This document shows, piece after piece, positions 43,507 to 53,795 of a DNA stretch of 60,716 nucleotides. The translations under genes and the position numbers were made by a program. The notes under the pieces were generated by a model. That model was not told the DNA's origin and did no database searches. It was given only the letters and a program-made list of their open reading frames with translations. Positions within the stretch are counted from its first letter, which is position 1, and each line of letters starts with the position of its first letter. Source of the stretch: Bacteroidota bacterium (GTDB lineage Bacteria; Bacteroidota; Bacteroidia; Bacteroidales; Bacteroidaceae); assembly GCA_023426145.1 (NCBI GenBank), contig JAFABG010000023.1, positions 1-60,716 of the forward strand, written 5' to 3'.

Positions 43507-45237
43507 CTAATTCACTTCCTTAATAGTTGAAATTCTCGACACGCCATTTTCATTAAATGCTTCAATAGCAAAATAGTATTTTTGATCTGTAGTCAAGCAT
43601 TTCATCAAATGCATACATTCATCTCCATAGACCATCCATGAACTATAAAGTTTATCGGGGGCTATCCCCCAAAGTATATTATAGCCTTGCGCTTTTTCAA
43701 CTGGTTTCCAAGTCAAAGTAATATCCCGACGATCATCATGTCGCTTTGGATCGAACATTTTTACTGGAGCTGGTGCCTTGCCTTCACCTAGACCAAAAAC
43801 ACGAATAGCAGAAATAGAAAGATGTGGAGTAGGTACATGAACATTATTATAACGGACATACCGAACACGAGTTGGTTTTTCCAGTTCTACATAATCGTGC
43901 GGAGTATCTTTAAAACTATTTCTCCGATTCACAAGACGAGTCCAATTCACACCATCTACAGATCCTTCAATGGTATAACGATGATACAAATTAGGATAAC
44001 GTCCGTACATATCACTCTGATAATCATTATAATTGATTTGGATAGCATATACCTTCGAAGGAGCTTTAAGGTCAATCTCTACCCATTGGGTGTTATCATT
44101 TGATGAGGCAAGCCAGTAAGTCTTACTGTTTTCATCTGTTAGTCCAGTAGCGGTATGTCCCTCTACAGCCGAGGAGCCCTTAACTGGTTTGTTGTACGAA
44201 AGAAGCATCCATCCTCGAAACTCTCCCTTTTTCCCAGGTACAGTTGGAGCATAACGAGGATAATCTCCAAAACGAGTGTCACAGTACATGATACCCTCTT
44301 CGTCAAAAAAGGTGGGAAACATACATAAACGTCTTTCCCAATTCATGTTGATTGGAAGTGCCATAGAACCAAAGTGCCAATACTGATCGCCTGGACCAAG
44401 GACAGTACTTCCGTGACCTGATCCATTAATATACCCTCCTGGCTTATAGGATATAGGATTATGCTTTTGATAAGTATAAGGCCCCATAGGATGATCGGCT
44501 GTATAAACTCCATCAGCATAGACATTAAATTCTGTACCGGGAGCAGCATATTGCATATAATATTTCCCGTTATGCTTAGTTAACCAAGGTCCTTCTATAT
44601 ATCCTCCAAGTACAGTGTCAGTATGGTTCTCACCAAAACGTTCCCACCCATGTTTCTCGGGATCAAGATTGAAGAGTTCTTGTTGCTCACCTTCTTGAAC
44701 AAATCGGTGTTCCTTATTCAGTTTTATTCCTCGAATAGGCCATTTATTAGATGAGCCCCAGAACATATAGGCACTACCATCATCATCAATAAAAAGATCT
44801 GGATCTTGCAAATTATTGATAATAGAGGGAGTGGCTTGCCAATTTCCTCCTTTAGGATCGTCGGTATAAAGTATACTCATAGACCCAGAAGGATCACCAC
44901 AAACATAGAGCACCGAATCTTTATAATTATGTGCTGCAGGGGCATTACATCCTTGCGGATACCAATTTTCACCGGGTTTGATAAAATCCCAGTTTTGTAA
45001 ATCAGTAGAATGCCAATACCCATGCGAACGAGTGACAAACATGTAATATTCACCACGAAACTCCACCACTGCGGGATCAGCACCCGAACGATAAGAAATA
45101 TCTTTTGAAGAATTATAAATCATATACGTATAATCTACATTCAACGGATTACAGTAAGTATCCATACGCATATCCTGTGCATTAGCATCAGTAAAAATCA
45201 GGAACCACAACAGCAAGAAGCAAATCAATTTCTTCAT
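43507..45237 (-). CDS. GH43-family glycoside hydrolase with F5/8-type-C and FN3-like modules
   Basis: 576 residues, signal peptide (ends near TDANA). The five-bladed GH43 propeller covers about 25-330 with the expected acidic trio: Asp54 in GADPAVVEF (base), Asp145 in LQDPDLFID (pKa modulator) and Glu215 in YIEGPW (acid). Residues about 345-480 form a discoidin/F5/8-type-C (CBM32-like) module, and about 490-576 an FN3-like domain. GH43 enzymes act on arabinosyl, xylosyl or galactosyl linkages; specificity cannot be inferred. Its presence beside two GH144 enzymes suggests the substrate is decorated or that the cluster is composite. Confidence 0.92.
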   Translation of the reverse strand: MKKLICFLLLWFLIFTDANAQDMRMDTYCNPLNVDYTYMIYNSSKDISYRSGADPAVVEFRGEYYMFVTRSHGYWHSTDLQNWDFIKPGENWYPQGCNAPAAHNYKDSVLYVCGDPSGSMSILYTDDPKGGNWQATPSIINNLQDPDLFIDDDGSAYMFWGSSNKWPIRGIKLNKEHRFVQEGEQQELFNLDPEKHGWERFGENHTDTVLGGYIEGPWLTKHNGKYYMQYAAPGTEFNVYADGVYTADHPMGPYTYQKHNPISYKPGGYINGSGHGSTVLGPGDQYWHFGSMALPINMNWERRLCMFPTFFDEEGIMYCDTRFGDYPRYAPTVPGKKGEFRGWMLLSYNKPVKGSSAVEGHTATGLTDENSKTYWLASSNDNTQWVEIDLKAPSKVYAIQINYNDYQSDMYGRYPNLYHRYTIEGSVDGVNWTRLVNRRNSFKDTPHDYVELEKPTRVRYVRYNNVHVPTPHLSISAIRVFGLGEGKAPAPVKMFDPKRHDDRRDITLTWKPVEKAQGYNILWGIAPDKLYSSWMVYGDECMHLMKCLTTDQKYYFAIEAFNENGVSRISTIKEVN

Positions 45238-45323
45238 TTATTCTATATTTTAAGGCAATAAGCTAACTAATCAATAAGTATTATTCTATATAACACAGTT
45301 CTTTATTCGTTTGATTAAAATTA

Positions 45324-46640
45324 TCAGTCTTTTAAATGAGGCGATGTGAAACCTAACCTCTTCAATCCCTTTTGTACATCAGGATGACTCATGAATAGAT
45401 TCCAAATCAACCCTGTACGATAATTCTCTATCATCACAATAATAGGTCCCTGATCAATGGCTAAATAGGAAGGTGCAAACCAGTTCTCGGTTAAATTAAA
45501 AGCATCCTTAAAACCATATTCTCCCCAAAGACGTTCTCCTAATCCCTCATAAAAATAGCGCATAGCTTCTAAAGAATAGGCAGGTGCATAAGGCATTGAA
45601 GATATAGAAGCGGTGGGCGTAATAACACCTCGGTCGTTGGCCGGACTATGGGCTGAGTATCCTTTATCTCCATCGCTAGCTGTCAATCCCCAACATTTTG
45701 CACTGTAGCCTTTATACCCCTTAGGGTTATCTATACAATAGGCACGGTTAATCAAAGTGTGAGCTTTCATTTGCGCTTCATAATCGGCATAACGATCTTT
45801 TAAACCACGGGGATCAAGCCCCATGTAAGAATAATGAGTAAAAAACAGGGGACCTCCCATACCGATATCATTTCCCAAGGGTAATTTTATTCCATAATAT
45901 TCTCTACCGTTAAGGAAGGTGTTTGCATTAGCCCAACCTTTATGATAGACTTGTTCTGAAATAGGATATGTAGGAGAAGAAGCGCCCAATATATAAACAA
46001 TGTGGCATTCGTTATGCCCTTTTATTTGATGATTCATTCCCCATCCGTTGTTGGGTGACCAATGCCAATAAAGCACATCCTCTCCTCGAGTGAAAAAGTT
46101 CCATTCAGCTTGGCGCCATAACTCACGAATCATTCCACGTATCTGATTCTCTACAGAATTATCTTTAGCAAAATATTGGTGTGCAGCCAGAAGTCCTTCA
46201 AACATGAAAGCAGATTCTACAATATCGGCTCCATCATCTTTCCGACTAAAAGGAATACTCTTCCCCGTTTGACCATTAATCCAATGCGCCCACATACCGT
46301 GATAACTATCCGTGTTCTTATCACTTAAAAAACGAACAATCTTCAACATGCGTTGCGCACCTTCTTCTCGAGTCACAAATCCACGATCTATTCCTACAAT
46401 AATAGCCATCACTCCAAACCCAGACCCCCCAATCGTTGCTATCTCAGCATCTCCGTTACTTCGTTCGCGAGCTAAACCAGATTCTGAATGAGCATAGTCC
46501 CAGAAATACCGAAAGGTTTGTCTCTGCACTAGGTTCATAAGCTCTACATCAGAAAGTTGTGTTTTTTTCTCTTGCCCTGAAGCTGAAATAAAATTCAAAG
46601 GACAAAGTATAAGCATCATGCACATCAATATCTTCATCAT
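45324..46640 (-). CDS. GH144-type (PF10091) beta-1,2-glucanase, secreted
   Basis: 438 residues, signal peptide (FISASG near 20). It belongs to the PF10091 glucoamylase-like group, classified as GH144, whose characterised members are endo-beta-1,2-glucanases and an exo-acting sophorosidase. Typical blocks: QRQTFRYFWDYAHSESGLARERS, IGGSGFGVMAI, DNGADIVE-like DDGADIVESAFMFEGLLAA, YWHWSPNNGWGMN, and GLTASDGDKGYSAHSPANDRGVITPTAS. Its paralogue is 11 bases away on the 5' side. Lacking a lipobox, it is probably periplasmic, which would suit trimming imported oligosaccharides. Confidence 0.92.
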   Translation of the reverse strand: MMKILMCMMLILCPLNFISASGQEKKTQLSDVELMNLVQRQTFRYFWDYAHSESGLARERSNGDAEIATIGGSGFGVMAIIVGIDRGFVTREEGAQRMLKIVRFLSDKNTDSYHGMWAHWINGQTGKSIPFSRKDDGADIVESAFMFEGLLAAHQYFAKDNSVENQIRGMIRELWRQAEWNFFTRGEDVLYWHWSPNNGWGMNHQIKGHNECHIVYILGASSPTYPISEQVYHKGWANANTFLNGREYYGIKLPLGNDIGMGGPLFFTHYSYMGLDPRGLKDRYADYEAQMKAHTLINRAYCIDNPKGYKGYSAKCWGLTASDGDKGYSAHSPANDRGVITPTASISSMPYAPAYSLEAMRYFYEGLGERLWGEYGFKDAFNLTENWFAPSYLAIDQGPIIVMIENYRTGLIWNLFMSHPDVQKGLKRLGFTSPHLKD

Positions 46641-46651
46641 AATCTATTTTT

Positions 46652-48292
46652 TTAATTGAATACAGGACTTTCAAAGCCAAGCTTCTTTAATCCTTGTTGG
46701 ATTTCGGGTATAGACATAAATAAATTCCAAAGCATACCCGTTCTATAATTCTCTATCATACAAATTATCGGACCTTGATCAATAGCAATATACTGAGTAT
46801 CGTACCAATGGGTAGTCAGATTAAATGCATCTACAAAACCATAATCTTTCCAAAGTTTATCACCTAATTTATAATAGAAAAAGTGTAAAGCCTCCATGGA
46901 TTCTTCAGGGGTATAAGGAAAAGCGGACAAAGCTGCCGTTGGAACAATGACTCCTTTATCATTATTGGGCGAATGAGCTGAATAGCCAGTATCTCCATCA
47001 CTCGCAGTTAGTCCCCAACATGAGGAACCGTAACCAGCATAACTTTTAGGATTCTCTCTACAATAGTTATAATTGATAAGAGTATGATTGCGATTCTGCT
47101 CCCAATAATCAGCATATTGATCGCGTAATCCTTTAGGATTTATGCCTAGGAAGGAGTATTGTGAAAGAAATAAAGGACCACCTTTATCACTTCCTAGGGG
47201 CAACTCATATCCATAGTATTTTTCACCATTCGTAAACCTCCCATTTTTAGTCCAGCCAATATCATAAACCGTTTTATCGATAGCATAAGTCGGTGAAGAT
47301 GCAGCAAGTACATAAGTGATCAAGCACTCGTTCCATCCCACTATCTCAAGGTTCTTTTCAAATCCATAATCAGGGCTCCAGTGCCAATACAGCACAGACT
47401 GACCATTTTGCTGGAACCAGGTCCATTCAATAGATTCCCAAAGTCGAGTGATATCTAAACGCAACTGACTTTCTGTCTCTGCATTACCATCAAAATAGGC
47501 TCGAGCAGCTAACAACCCTTGAAATAGCAAGGAAGTCTCAACCAAATCAGCACCATTATCTTTCTCACTAAATGGTATGGTTTCGCCAGTCGCTCCATTG
47601 AGCCAATGGGCAAAAGCACCGTGATAGGTAGTACACTCTGTTGCTAAAAAGGAGACAATCTTCTGCACCCTTTCAAGTACTTGGGTACGGGAAACAAATC
47701 CTCTTTCTGCAGCCACCAACATAGACATCACTCCAAATCCAGTGCCACCTATAGTCACAACATTAGCAGAGGTTGAACGTTCACGCGCCATCCCTGAGTA
47801 TTCATGTCCAAAATCCCAGAAATAATTAAAGGTTTGCTTTTGTACCTGTGTCAACAAATCGTCATCCGGAATGCGTTCAAACTGGTCTTCACGAGCAACA
47901 CCTGTCTGAATCGTATAAACATTGCCTTGCGTGAGAGATATTCCGGAGGTGGATTTCACCCCCGGATTAATAACCAGTTTATACAATGAAAAGATCTGAA
48001 ATCCATTTACCGGAGTTAAAGCTATTTTCGTAGTTGTCAACAACTCATAAGTGCAATCAACCGAAATTTCGCCAGACTTCAACGTTATGTTATTGCGGAG
48101 TGTAGTTTCATCCACAGCATCCGAAAATTCGAGCATAATGGCTACTTCAGGGGCAACATCTTCGAAAAATTCCTGATCCTGTTCCCCATCTACGACGATA
48201 TGCACAAGCTTGAAAGGTACTACGATCTCAGAATCGGCTTCTTTACTGCATGATCCGAATAATAAACAGAATATAAAGTAGAATACTCTCAC
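46652..48292 (-). CDS. GH144-type (PF10091) beta-1,2-glucanase lipoprotein with Ig-like domain
   Basis: 546 residues. A lipoprotein signal (FCLLFGSCSKEADSE) with acidic residues after the Cys suggests surface display. Residues about 25-135 form a bacterial Ig-like domain (Big_5 type: VAIMLEFSDAVDETTLRNNI), then the GH144 catalytic domain with QKQTFNYFWDFGHEYSGMAR, YWHWSPDYGFEKN and GLTASDGDTGYSAHSPNNDK. It is a paralogue of the neighbouring gene; the two may split endo-acting surface cleavage and periplasmic processing. Confidence 0.92.
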   Translation of the reverse strand: MRVFYFIFCLLFGSCSKEADSEIVVPFKLVHIVVDGEQDQEFFEDVAPEVAIMLEFSDAVDETTLRNNITLKSGEISVDCTYELLTTTKIALTPVNGFQIFSLYKLVINPGVKSTSGISLTQGNVYTIQTGVAREDQFERIPDDDLLTQVQKQTFNYFWDFGHEYSGMARERSTSANVVTIGGTGFGVMSMLVAAERGFVSRTQVLERVQKIVSFLATECTTYHGAFAHWLNGATGETIPFSEKDNGADLVETSLLFQGLLAARAYFDGNAETESQLRLDITRLWESIEWTWFQQNGQSVLYWHWSPDYGFEKNLEIVGWNECLITYVLAASSPTYAIDKTVYDIGWTKNGRFTNGEKYYGYELPLGSDKGGPLFLSQYSFLGINPKGLRDQYADYWEQNRNHTLINYNYCRENPKSYAGYGSSCWGLTASDGDTGYSAHSPNNDKGVIVPTAALSAFPYTPEESMEALHFFYYKLGDKLWKDYGFVDAFNLTTHWYDTQYIAIDQGPIICMIENYRTGMLWNLFMSIPEIQQGLKKLGFESPVFN

Positions 48293-48315
48293 GTTCTTAT
48301 CAAATTTTAATCAGG

Positions 48316-49152
48316 TTACTCTTTTGCTGAATAAAGACTCTGAACCTCGGACGCAGAAAGCGCTTTTCCATATAAGCGAAACTGATCTAGCTGGCCAGGA
48401 AAGTTTGAAGCCCAAGATTGTGAACTCGCTCCGGTAGTCAAGCTTGGCTGGGTGCTAAATTGAAAAGCACCGACAGCTAAGGAAGTAGCCACATTCGTAA
48501 ACTTCAGCTCTCCACAATCTGTAAGTTCTTTGGTATAAGCACTCTCTCCATTCCGGTAAATAGTCAGAGTAGACGATTGACCATCATAAGCAAAAGCCAT
48601 GTGCACCCATTGATCACCAAACACATCGTCTATTTTGGCTTCCACCCATCTCTCATCGTCAGCCTTTGAGGTTTGATTGAAGATGTGCATCTTAAAGAAA
48701 GCTTGGGTTTCACTATTGTTATTCTCTAAGAAAATATCAAAATTACCCCAGAACTTAACCGTATTGGGGATAGAGAAAAGTCCCTGGGCTGTAGTATTCT
48801 TTACTGATTTTATCCAAAAAGCCACTGTACAACTACCAATATTGGGAATTTCACTTGTTAGCAGTGAAGGAGTTTTAGCCAGAATATAAGAATTGGAAGC
48901 TCCTTGATAAGCCATGCCACTAATTCCATCGGTACTGAATTTAGCATTACCATTATCTGCAACGAGAAAACCATATTCGCCTTTATCTCGAATATCTTCT
49001 TCATCAAAGGGAAGATACATTTTTAAAGGAGAGTCGGGTGTTTCACCGCCGCTCTCTGGATAATTAAATGCCGGATGATCCATTTCTTGAAAACAAGACT
49101 GCAAACTCAGCAGACAAAGGCAGCACGCCATTGACAGTATATATTTTTTCAT
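48316..49152 (-). CDS. LamG/concanavalin-like surface lipoprotein
   Basis: 278 residues with a lipoprotein signal (LLSLQSCFQEMDHP). The body is a concanavalin A-like jelly-roll (LamG_3 type): MYLPFDEEDIRDKG start, SCTVAFWIKSV, WVHMAFAYDGQSSTLTIYRNGE, and the closing FPGQLDQFRLYGKALSASEVQSLY. It occupies the SusE/SusF-like position after susD and probably binds the glycan at the surface. No catalytic residues are evident. Confidence 0.87.
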   Translation of the reverse strand: MKKYILSMACCLCLLSLQSCFQEMDHPAFNYPESGGETPDSPLKMYLPFDEEDIRDKGEYGFLVADNGNAKFSTDGISGMAYQGASNSYILAKTPSLLTSEIPNIGSCTVAFWIKSVKNTTAQGLFSIPNTVKFWGNFDIFLENNNSETQAFFKMHIFNQTSKADDERWVEAKIDDVFGDQWVHMAFAYDGQSSTLTIYRNGESAYTKELTDCGELKFTNVATSLAVGAFQFSTQPSLTTGASSQSWASNFPGQLDQFRLYGKALSASEVQSLYSAKE

Positions 49153-49172
49153 AATATTCGTATTTTGATCGA

Positions 49173-50690
49173 TTAATAATTAGGATTCTGCACCAACACA
49201 CCATTCGATTTATCAATCTCATCTTGTGGTATAGGTAATAAAGCATGCCGATCTTGATAGCCGGTTTTTCCTGCTGCATGAAGCACATCCTTCGCAATAC
49301 CCCAACGCACTAAATCGTAAAACCGGTCGAACTCCATTCCCAACTCAACCCGCCTTTCGTGACGAATAGCATCGCGCAGTTCATTAAAATCATTAGTTGT
49401 TACTTCGGGCAATACACTCAGATTTGTGCCACGAGCACGCTTACGAACCATCTCCAAATATTTACGAGCAAAAGGCAGATCATTCAATTCACAAGCAGCC
49501 TCTGAAGCCATAAGAACAACGTCGGCATAACGTATCAAACGAACATTCATCCAGTATCCACCTTTTGTGTATTTTGTACGCATAGCAGGATCTGTATAGA
49601 CCTTCTTATTAAAGTATTTTGCTATCACATCTGCATTTGAAATCGGTTTCTCCCCATAGGGCTTATTGGCAGGTATTGACTCTGGATCTTCCCCATTACG
49701 AATAAAATATAATAGCGTTTCATCTTTCCTAGGATCACCTTCTTCAAAAGCGTCGGCCAACTCTTGAGTCGGAGTATGTTGTCCCCAACCAAGATTCCAG
49801 TCACCCGCACCACGAACTCCCTGAACAGAAGCAAATTGACTTCCTATTTCATTCGACCCGGGTAGAGATTCAGTTGAAGTACATTGCAATTCAAAAATAG
49901 ATTCACTACTATTCTCACCTTTCTCACGGAAAATATCTTCGTATGGAGTATTTAAATCATATAAGTTAGAACTAATCACATCCTCAGCCGCTGTTCTCAT
50001 ATTCCCCCAATCATTACGCATCATATAAGTACGAGCATGTAAAGAGCGAGCAGCTCCCCATGTAAGGCGTCCAATGTATAATCGGCTCCAAGTTCTAGGT
50101 AAATGAGTTTCAGCTTCCGACAAATCTTTGTCGATCAATTCATAGATTTTACTTACCGAAGATTTGGGGACATTAGCTTCCGATGCTTCATTGATTTTAA
50201 AATCGATCAGTGGAACTTCACCAAATGCACGAACTAAATTGAAATAGCAAAAAGCACGAACAAACATCGCTTCCCCTTTATTAATTAAATCTCCATCAGT
50301 CAAGGAACCATTGTCGCTCATTTCCTGTAGCAAATCATTCACTTTATGTATTAAAGAGTAATTCGCATTCCAGTAACTTTTAATCATTCCATTACTCGGC
50401 AAGTACTCAAAATCATCAAACATCTTACCTGTAGCAGCCCCATCTGACAGGGTACTACCTTTTTCAGCATCTTCTGAACGCATCCCATGAATGGCTAACG
50501 CTGTATTACCTGTTGTTAATTGGAATCCACGCAGTTCGGCATACATATTAAAAACCTGAGTTTCATACGTTCCCCCAGTCAAATCGTCTTCGGTCTGTTG
50601 CCCCAAGGGTTTTCTATCAAACATGTCTTCACAAGAAATCAGTGAAAGAACAATCACAATGAATGCTATATAGTTTAATATCTTCTTCAT
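49173..50690 (-). CDS. SusD/RagB-family lipoprotein of the beta-glucan locus
   Basis: 505 residues. Lipoprotein signal (IVLSLISCEDMFDRKPLGQ), SusD-type helices with INKGEAMFVRAFCYFNLVRAFGEVPL, and the C-terminal RHERRVELGMEFDRFYDLVRWG and LLPIPQDEIDKSNGVLVQNPNY, the classical glycan-type SusD ending. It is of a different branch from the two SusD proteins at 20840 and 33006, whose endings differ. Partner of the SusC immediately upstream (19-base gap). Confidence 0.94.
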   Translation of the reverse strand: MKKILNYIAFIVIVLSLISCEDMFDRKPLGQQTEDDLTGGTYETQVFNMYAELRGFQLTTGNTALAIHGMRSEDAEKGSTLSDGAATGKMFDDFEYLPSNGMIKSYWNANYSLIHKVNDLLQEMSDNGSLTDGDLINKGEAMFVRAFCYFNLVRAFGEVPLIDFKINEASEANVPKSSVSKIYELIDKDLSEAETHLPRTWSRLYIGRLTWGAARSLHARTYMMRNDWGNMRTAAEDVISSNLYDLNTPYEDIFREKGENSSESIFELQCTSTESLPGSNEIGSQFASVQGVRGAGDWNLGWGQHTPTQELADAFEEGDPRKDETLLYFIRNGEDPESIPANKPYGEKPISNADVIAKYFNKKVYTDPAMRTKYTKGGYWMNVRLIRYADVVLMASEAACELNDLPFARKYLEMVRKRARGTNLSVLPEVTTNDFNELRDAIRHERRVELGMEFDRFYDLVRWGIAKDVLHAAGKTGYQDRHALLPIPQDEIDKSNGVLVQNPNY

Positions 50691-50709
50691 AGTCTTCTCT
50701 ATTAAAATT

Positions 50710-53700
50710 TTAGAAAGTCAAATTAACACCAATCGTATATACTGTAGGCATCGGATATCCGCCGTTATCAATACCAAACGAAACAGCACTTCCGCCTATC
50801 TCTGGAGTATATCCACCATTACGCTTCCAAGTTTTGGGGTTCTGTACATTAGCATAAACACGAAGAGCTTGCATACTTATACGATTCAATAATCGTTTAT
50901 CGAAGGTATAACCTAACTCAATGTTACGAATTCTAAAGAAACTTCCATCTTCTATAAAATAAGTTGAAGTCTCTTGATTTATTCTATGAGAAGGATCAAG
51001 AAGGGGTTCCCAATTCGATGTACCTTCGCCATGCCAACGATCTAATTGCTCTACACGATAGTTTAATTGAGCATAGCTACTACTTCCCCAGTCTCTATAA
51101 ATTTCATTACCATAGACTCCCATCATATCGATACTCAAATCAAAATTTTTCCATCCTAAATTTACATTAAAGCCATAAGTGAAATCAGGTGTAGGATTTC
51201 CGATCATCGTACGATCTTTATCCGTAATCTTACCGTCACCATTCACATCTGCAAATTTCAGGTCGCCAGGAGTGACACTACCAACAGAATTAATTGGAGA
51301 AAAACGAATGTCATTTTCATTCTGATAGACACCCTCAACCTTATATCCATAGAAGTATCCTATAGGGAAACCTTCTGAAACACGAGAGGGACCACTTATT
51401 ATATTATAATCCTTATTCACTAAAGAAAGTACTTCGTTATCAATAGTACTTAAATTGGCACTAATGCCATATCGCCAATCTTTTCCAATCTGATCGTTCC
51501 ATGAGGCACTAAGTTCAAAACCACGATTACGAATTTCACCGACATTCTGCAATCCTGGAATAGTACCTGCAATACCTGGAATAGAGGTTAGCATATCTTT
51601 AGTGGTCTTACTATAATAAACTGGAGAAAGTTGTAAACGATCGGCTAATAAATGCATATCAAAACCGACTTCCCAAGAGTAATTACGCTCCCATCCTAAA
51701 GTTGAAGAAATTAATTTTTCGGGACCTTTGCCTGCTATTATATTATCCCCGAATACAGCAGAACCTGCACTAACAATAGTAGCATACGCCGGATAGCTTG
51801 CGCCTGTATTTTGACTACCTAAAACGCCCCATGAGCCTTTTAATTTCAGATAATTAATGATGTTTTGATTCTGCATGAACTTTTCTTCACTCATCATCCA
51901 GCCGGCACCAAAAGAATAAAAATTATCCCAAGTATTTCCTGTTTTATAGAAAACTGAAGAGCCATCGCGACGGAAAGAGGCATTAAATAAATAACGATTC
52001 TTATAATTATACAAGGCTCTGAACAGATAAGACATAGTAAACCTGTCTGATTGAGAACTACCATTTGTTGCAGTGGATGCGTCATCAATCACGGATAGCC
52101 ACCAACGATATGAATCATCCCCTACTGGAATGCCATAGCCAGCAAGCTGACTTCTACCACCATTCAAGCTGGATGACTCATTATAATTGGTTGTAATACC
52201 AGCTGTCAATGTTAATCCATGTGCACCAAATTGCCCTACATAAGTCAAGACGTAATCTGATTGGGCAGCAAGAGAATTTAGTTTACTTTGACTTACGCTC
52301 TCTCTTTCCGTGAGTAATTCTCTACCCCCTTCAATATCTGGGTTATACACATAAATTAGAGGAGAATATGAGCGAGTTTGCGTAGATGCATAATCCATTG
52401 AGAATGTTGCCCTAAACGTCAAGTTCTTTAATAAATTGACCTCACCGAAAACATTGCCGGCAATTCGATAATTCTCAGATCTATTATGATCGCCACGAAG
52501 CTCTGTCTCCACTAGAGGATTCCACACTTGAGCACGTTGAAAGTCGGGTAAGGTATGTAGCAAACCTGTTTCCATGTCATGAGTTGGAGCAATAGGAGCA
52601 GCCCTTAACGCAGCACCCACCCCTTTGGCATCAGGATCTTTAGCACGAACACCATTGATTTGGAAGCCAAAACGAAGGAAATCAGTCACATTGTATTCAC
52701 TATTAAGGTTAACCGTGAACTTATTCAGTTTTTCGGTTTTAATTGAGCCTTCCTCCGTCACATAACCCAAGCCTAAATAGAATTTAGATTTCTCGGTTGC
52801 CCCTGTAATACTGATATTATTATTGGAAAGAAATCCTGTTTGGAATATTTCATCTTGCCAATTGGTGTTAGCATTCCATAGAGTATAATCGTATGGATCT
52901 CCTCCTTGGTACATTAATTGCTCATTATATAGCATTTTAAATTGCTCTGCATTCGCCACTTCAACGCGATCTGAAACATTTTTCCACCCCACAGAAGAGT
53001 TGATGTTGACTACAGTCTTACCTATTTTAGCTTTCTTTGTGGAGATAATAATAACTCCGTTGGCTCCACGAACACCGAAAATAGCTAAAGAAGAAGGATC
53101 TTTCAAGATTTCCATTGATTCAATATCTGCTGTATTCAGATAATTTATGTTATCGGTAAATAAACCGTCAACAACATAAAGAGGCTTGAAACCATTGATC
53201 GAATTAGTACCACGAACACGTATTTCAGGATCTTGTCCTGCACGACCAGTATTAACCACTTGTACACCGGCTATTTTACCTTGAATAGAAGCTAAAGGAT
53301 TAGATGATGGCTTTGAAGCTATTTCTTCAGCTTTTACAGTAACGATTGATCCCGTCAGATCACGTTTCTTCGCACTACCGTAACCCACCACTACTACTTC
53401 GTCAATGAGCTGAGTGTCTTCCTCCATCGTCACATTTATAACAGAACGTCCGTTCAATGGAAGTTCTTGTTCACGCATGCCTATATAGCTAAATATCAAA
53501 GTAGCATTTGGGGAGACCTCTGTTATTTGGTATTTTCCATCTATATCAGTAATACTTCCCTTACCTTCTTCTCCTTTCACACGGACAGAAGCACCGATCA
53601 CAAATTCGTGCGTCTTATCCGTAACGACACCTGAAACTGTAATTCTGTTCTGTGCCATCACACTTATAGCAAACAGAAACATTACACCTGTAATTAATAG

Positions 53701-53712
53701 ATTCTTTTTCAT
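50710..53712 (-). CDS. SusC-family TonB-dependent transporter of the beta-glucan locus
   Basis: 1000 residues: signal peptide (AISVMAQ), carboxypeptidase-regulatory-like domain (RITVSGVVTDKTHEFVIGAS, about 23-105), plug with VDEVVVVGYGSAKKRDLTGS and GVRGANGVIIISTKKA, then the barrel ending TIGVNLTF. No STN domain. This is the standard glycan-importing type, and the neighbouring GH144 and GH3 genes suggest beta-1,2-gluco-oligosaccharides as cargo. A well-formed promoter is at 53738-53769. Confidence 0.95.
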   Translation of the reverse strand: MKKNLLITGVMFLFAISVMAQNRITVSGVVTDKTHEFVIGASVRVKGEEGKGSITDIDGKYQITEVSPNATLIFSYIGMREQELPLNGRSVINVTMEEDTQLIDEVVVVGYGSAKKRDLTGSIVTVKAEEIASKPSSNPLASIQGKIAGVQVVNTGRAGQDPEIRVRGTNSINGFKPLYVVDGLFTDNINYLNTADIESMEILKDPSSLAIFGVRGANGVIIISTKKAKIGKTVVNINSSVGWKNVSDRVEVANAEQFKMLYNEQLMYQGGDPYDYTLWNANTNWQDEIFQTGFLSNNNISITGATEKSKFYLGLGYVTEEGSIKTEKLNKFTVNLNSEYNVTDFLRFGFQINGVRAKDPDAKGVGAALRAAPIAPTHDMETGLLHTLPDFQRAQVWNPLVETELRGDHNRSENYRIAGNVFGEVNLLKNLTFRATFSMDYASTQTRSYSPLIYVYNPDIEGGRELLTERESVSQSKLNSLAAQSDYVLTYVGQFGAHGLTLTAGITTNYNESSSLNGGRSQLAGYGIPVGDDSYRWWLSVIDDASTATNGSSQSDRFTMSYLFRALYNYKNRYLFNASFRRDGSSVFYKTGNTWDNFYSFGAGWMMSEEKFMQNQNIINYLKLKGSWGVLGSQNTGASYPAYATIVSAGSAVFGDNIIAGKGPEKLISSTLGWERNYSWEVGFDMHLLADRLQLSPVYYSKTTKDMLTSIPGIAGTIPGLQNVGEIRNRGFELSASWNDQIGKDWRYGISANLSTIDNEVLSLVNKDYNIISGPSRVSEGFPIGYFYGYKVEGVYQNENDIRFSPINSVGSVTPGDLKFADVNGDGKITDKDRTMIGNPTPDFTYGFNVNLGWKNFDLSIDMMGVYGNEIYRDWGSSSYAQLNYRVEQLDRWHGEGTSNWEPLLDPSHRINQETSTYFIEDGSFFRIRNIELGYTFDKRLLNRISMQALRVYANVQNPKTWKRNGGYTPEIGGSAVSFGIDNGGYPMPTVYTIGVNLTF

Positions 53713-53737
53713 TGGGTATTGATTTAAAATTCTGTCG

Positions 53738-53769
53738 CAAACATAACATAGTAATTGATATACATCAAA
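53738..53769 (-). promoter_or_regulatory. Promoter for the susCD-GH144 operon
   Basis: Minus strand: TTTG (complement of 53766-53769), a 20-base spacer and TATGTTTG (complement of 53738-53745). This is the cleanest -33/-7 pair in the window, and the -7 box lies 26 bases upstream of the SusC ATG. Confidence 0.7.
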
Positions 53770-53776
53770 AAAAAGG

Positions 53777-53795
53777 CTACCACAAGACTGCCACA
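53777..53795 (-). promoter_or_regulatory. Candidate activator site: 11-bp-period direct repeat
   Basis: CTACCACA (53777) and CTGCCACA (53788) are direct repeats one helical turn apart, directly upstream of the -33 element. That is where a LuxR-type activator such as the one encoded at 56419 would be expected to bind. Confidence 0.4.
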
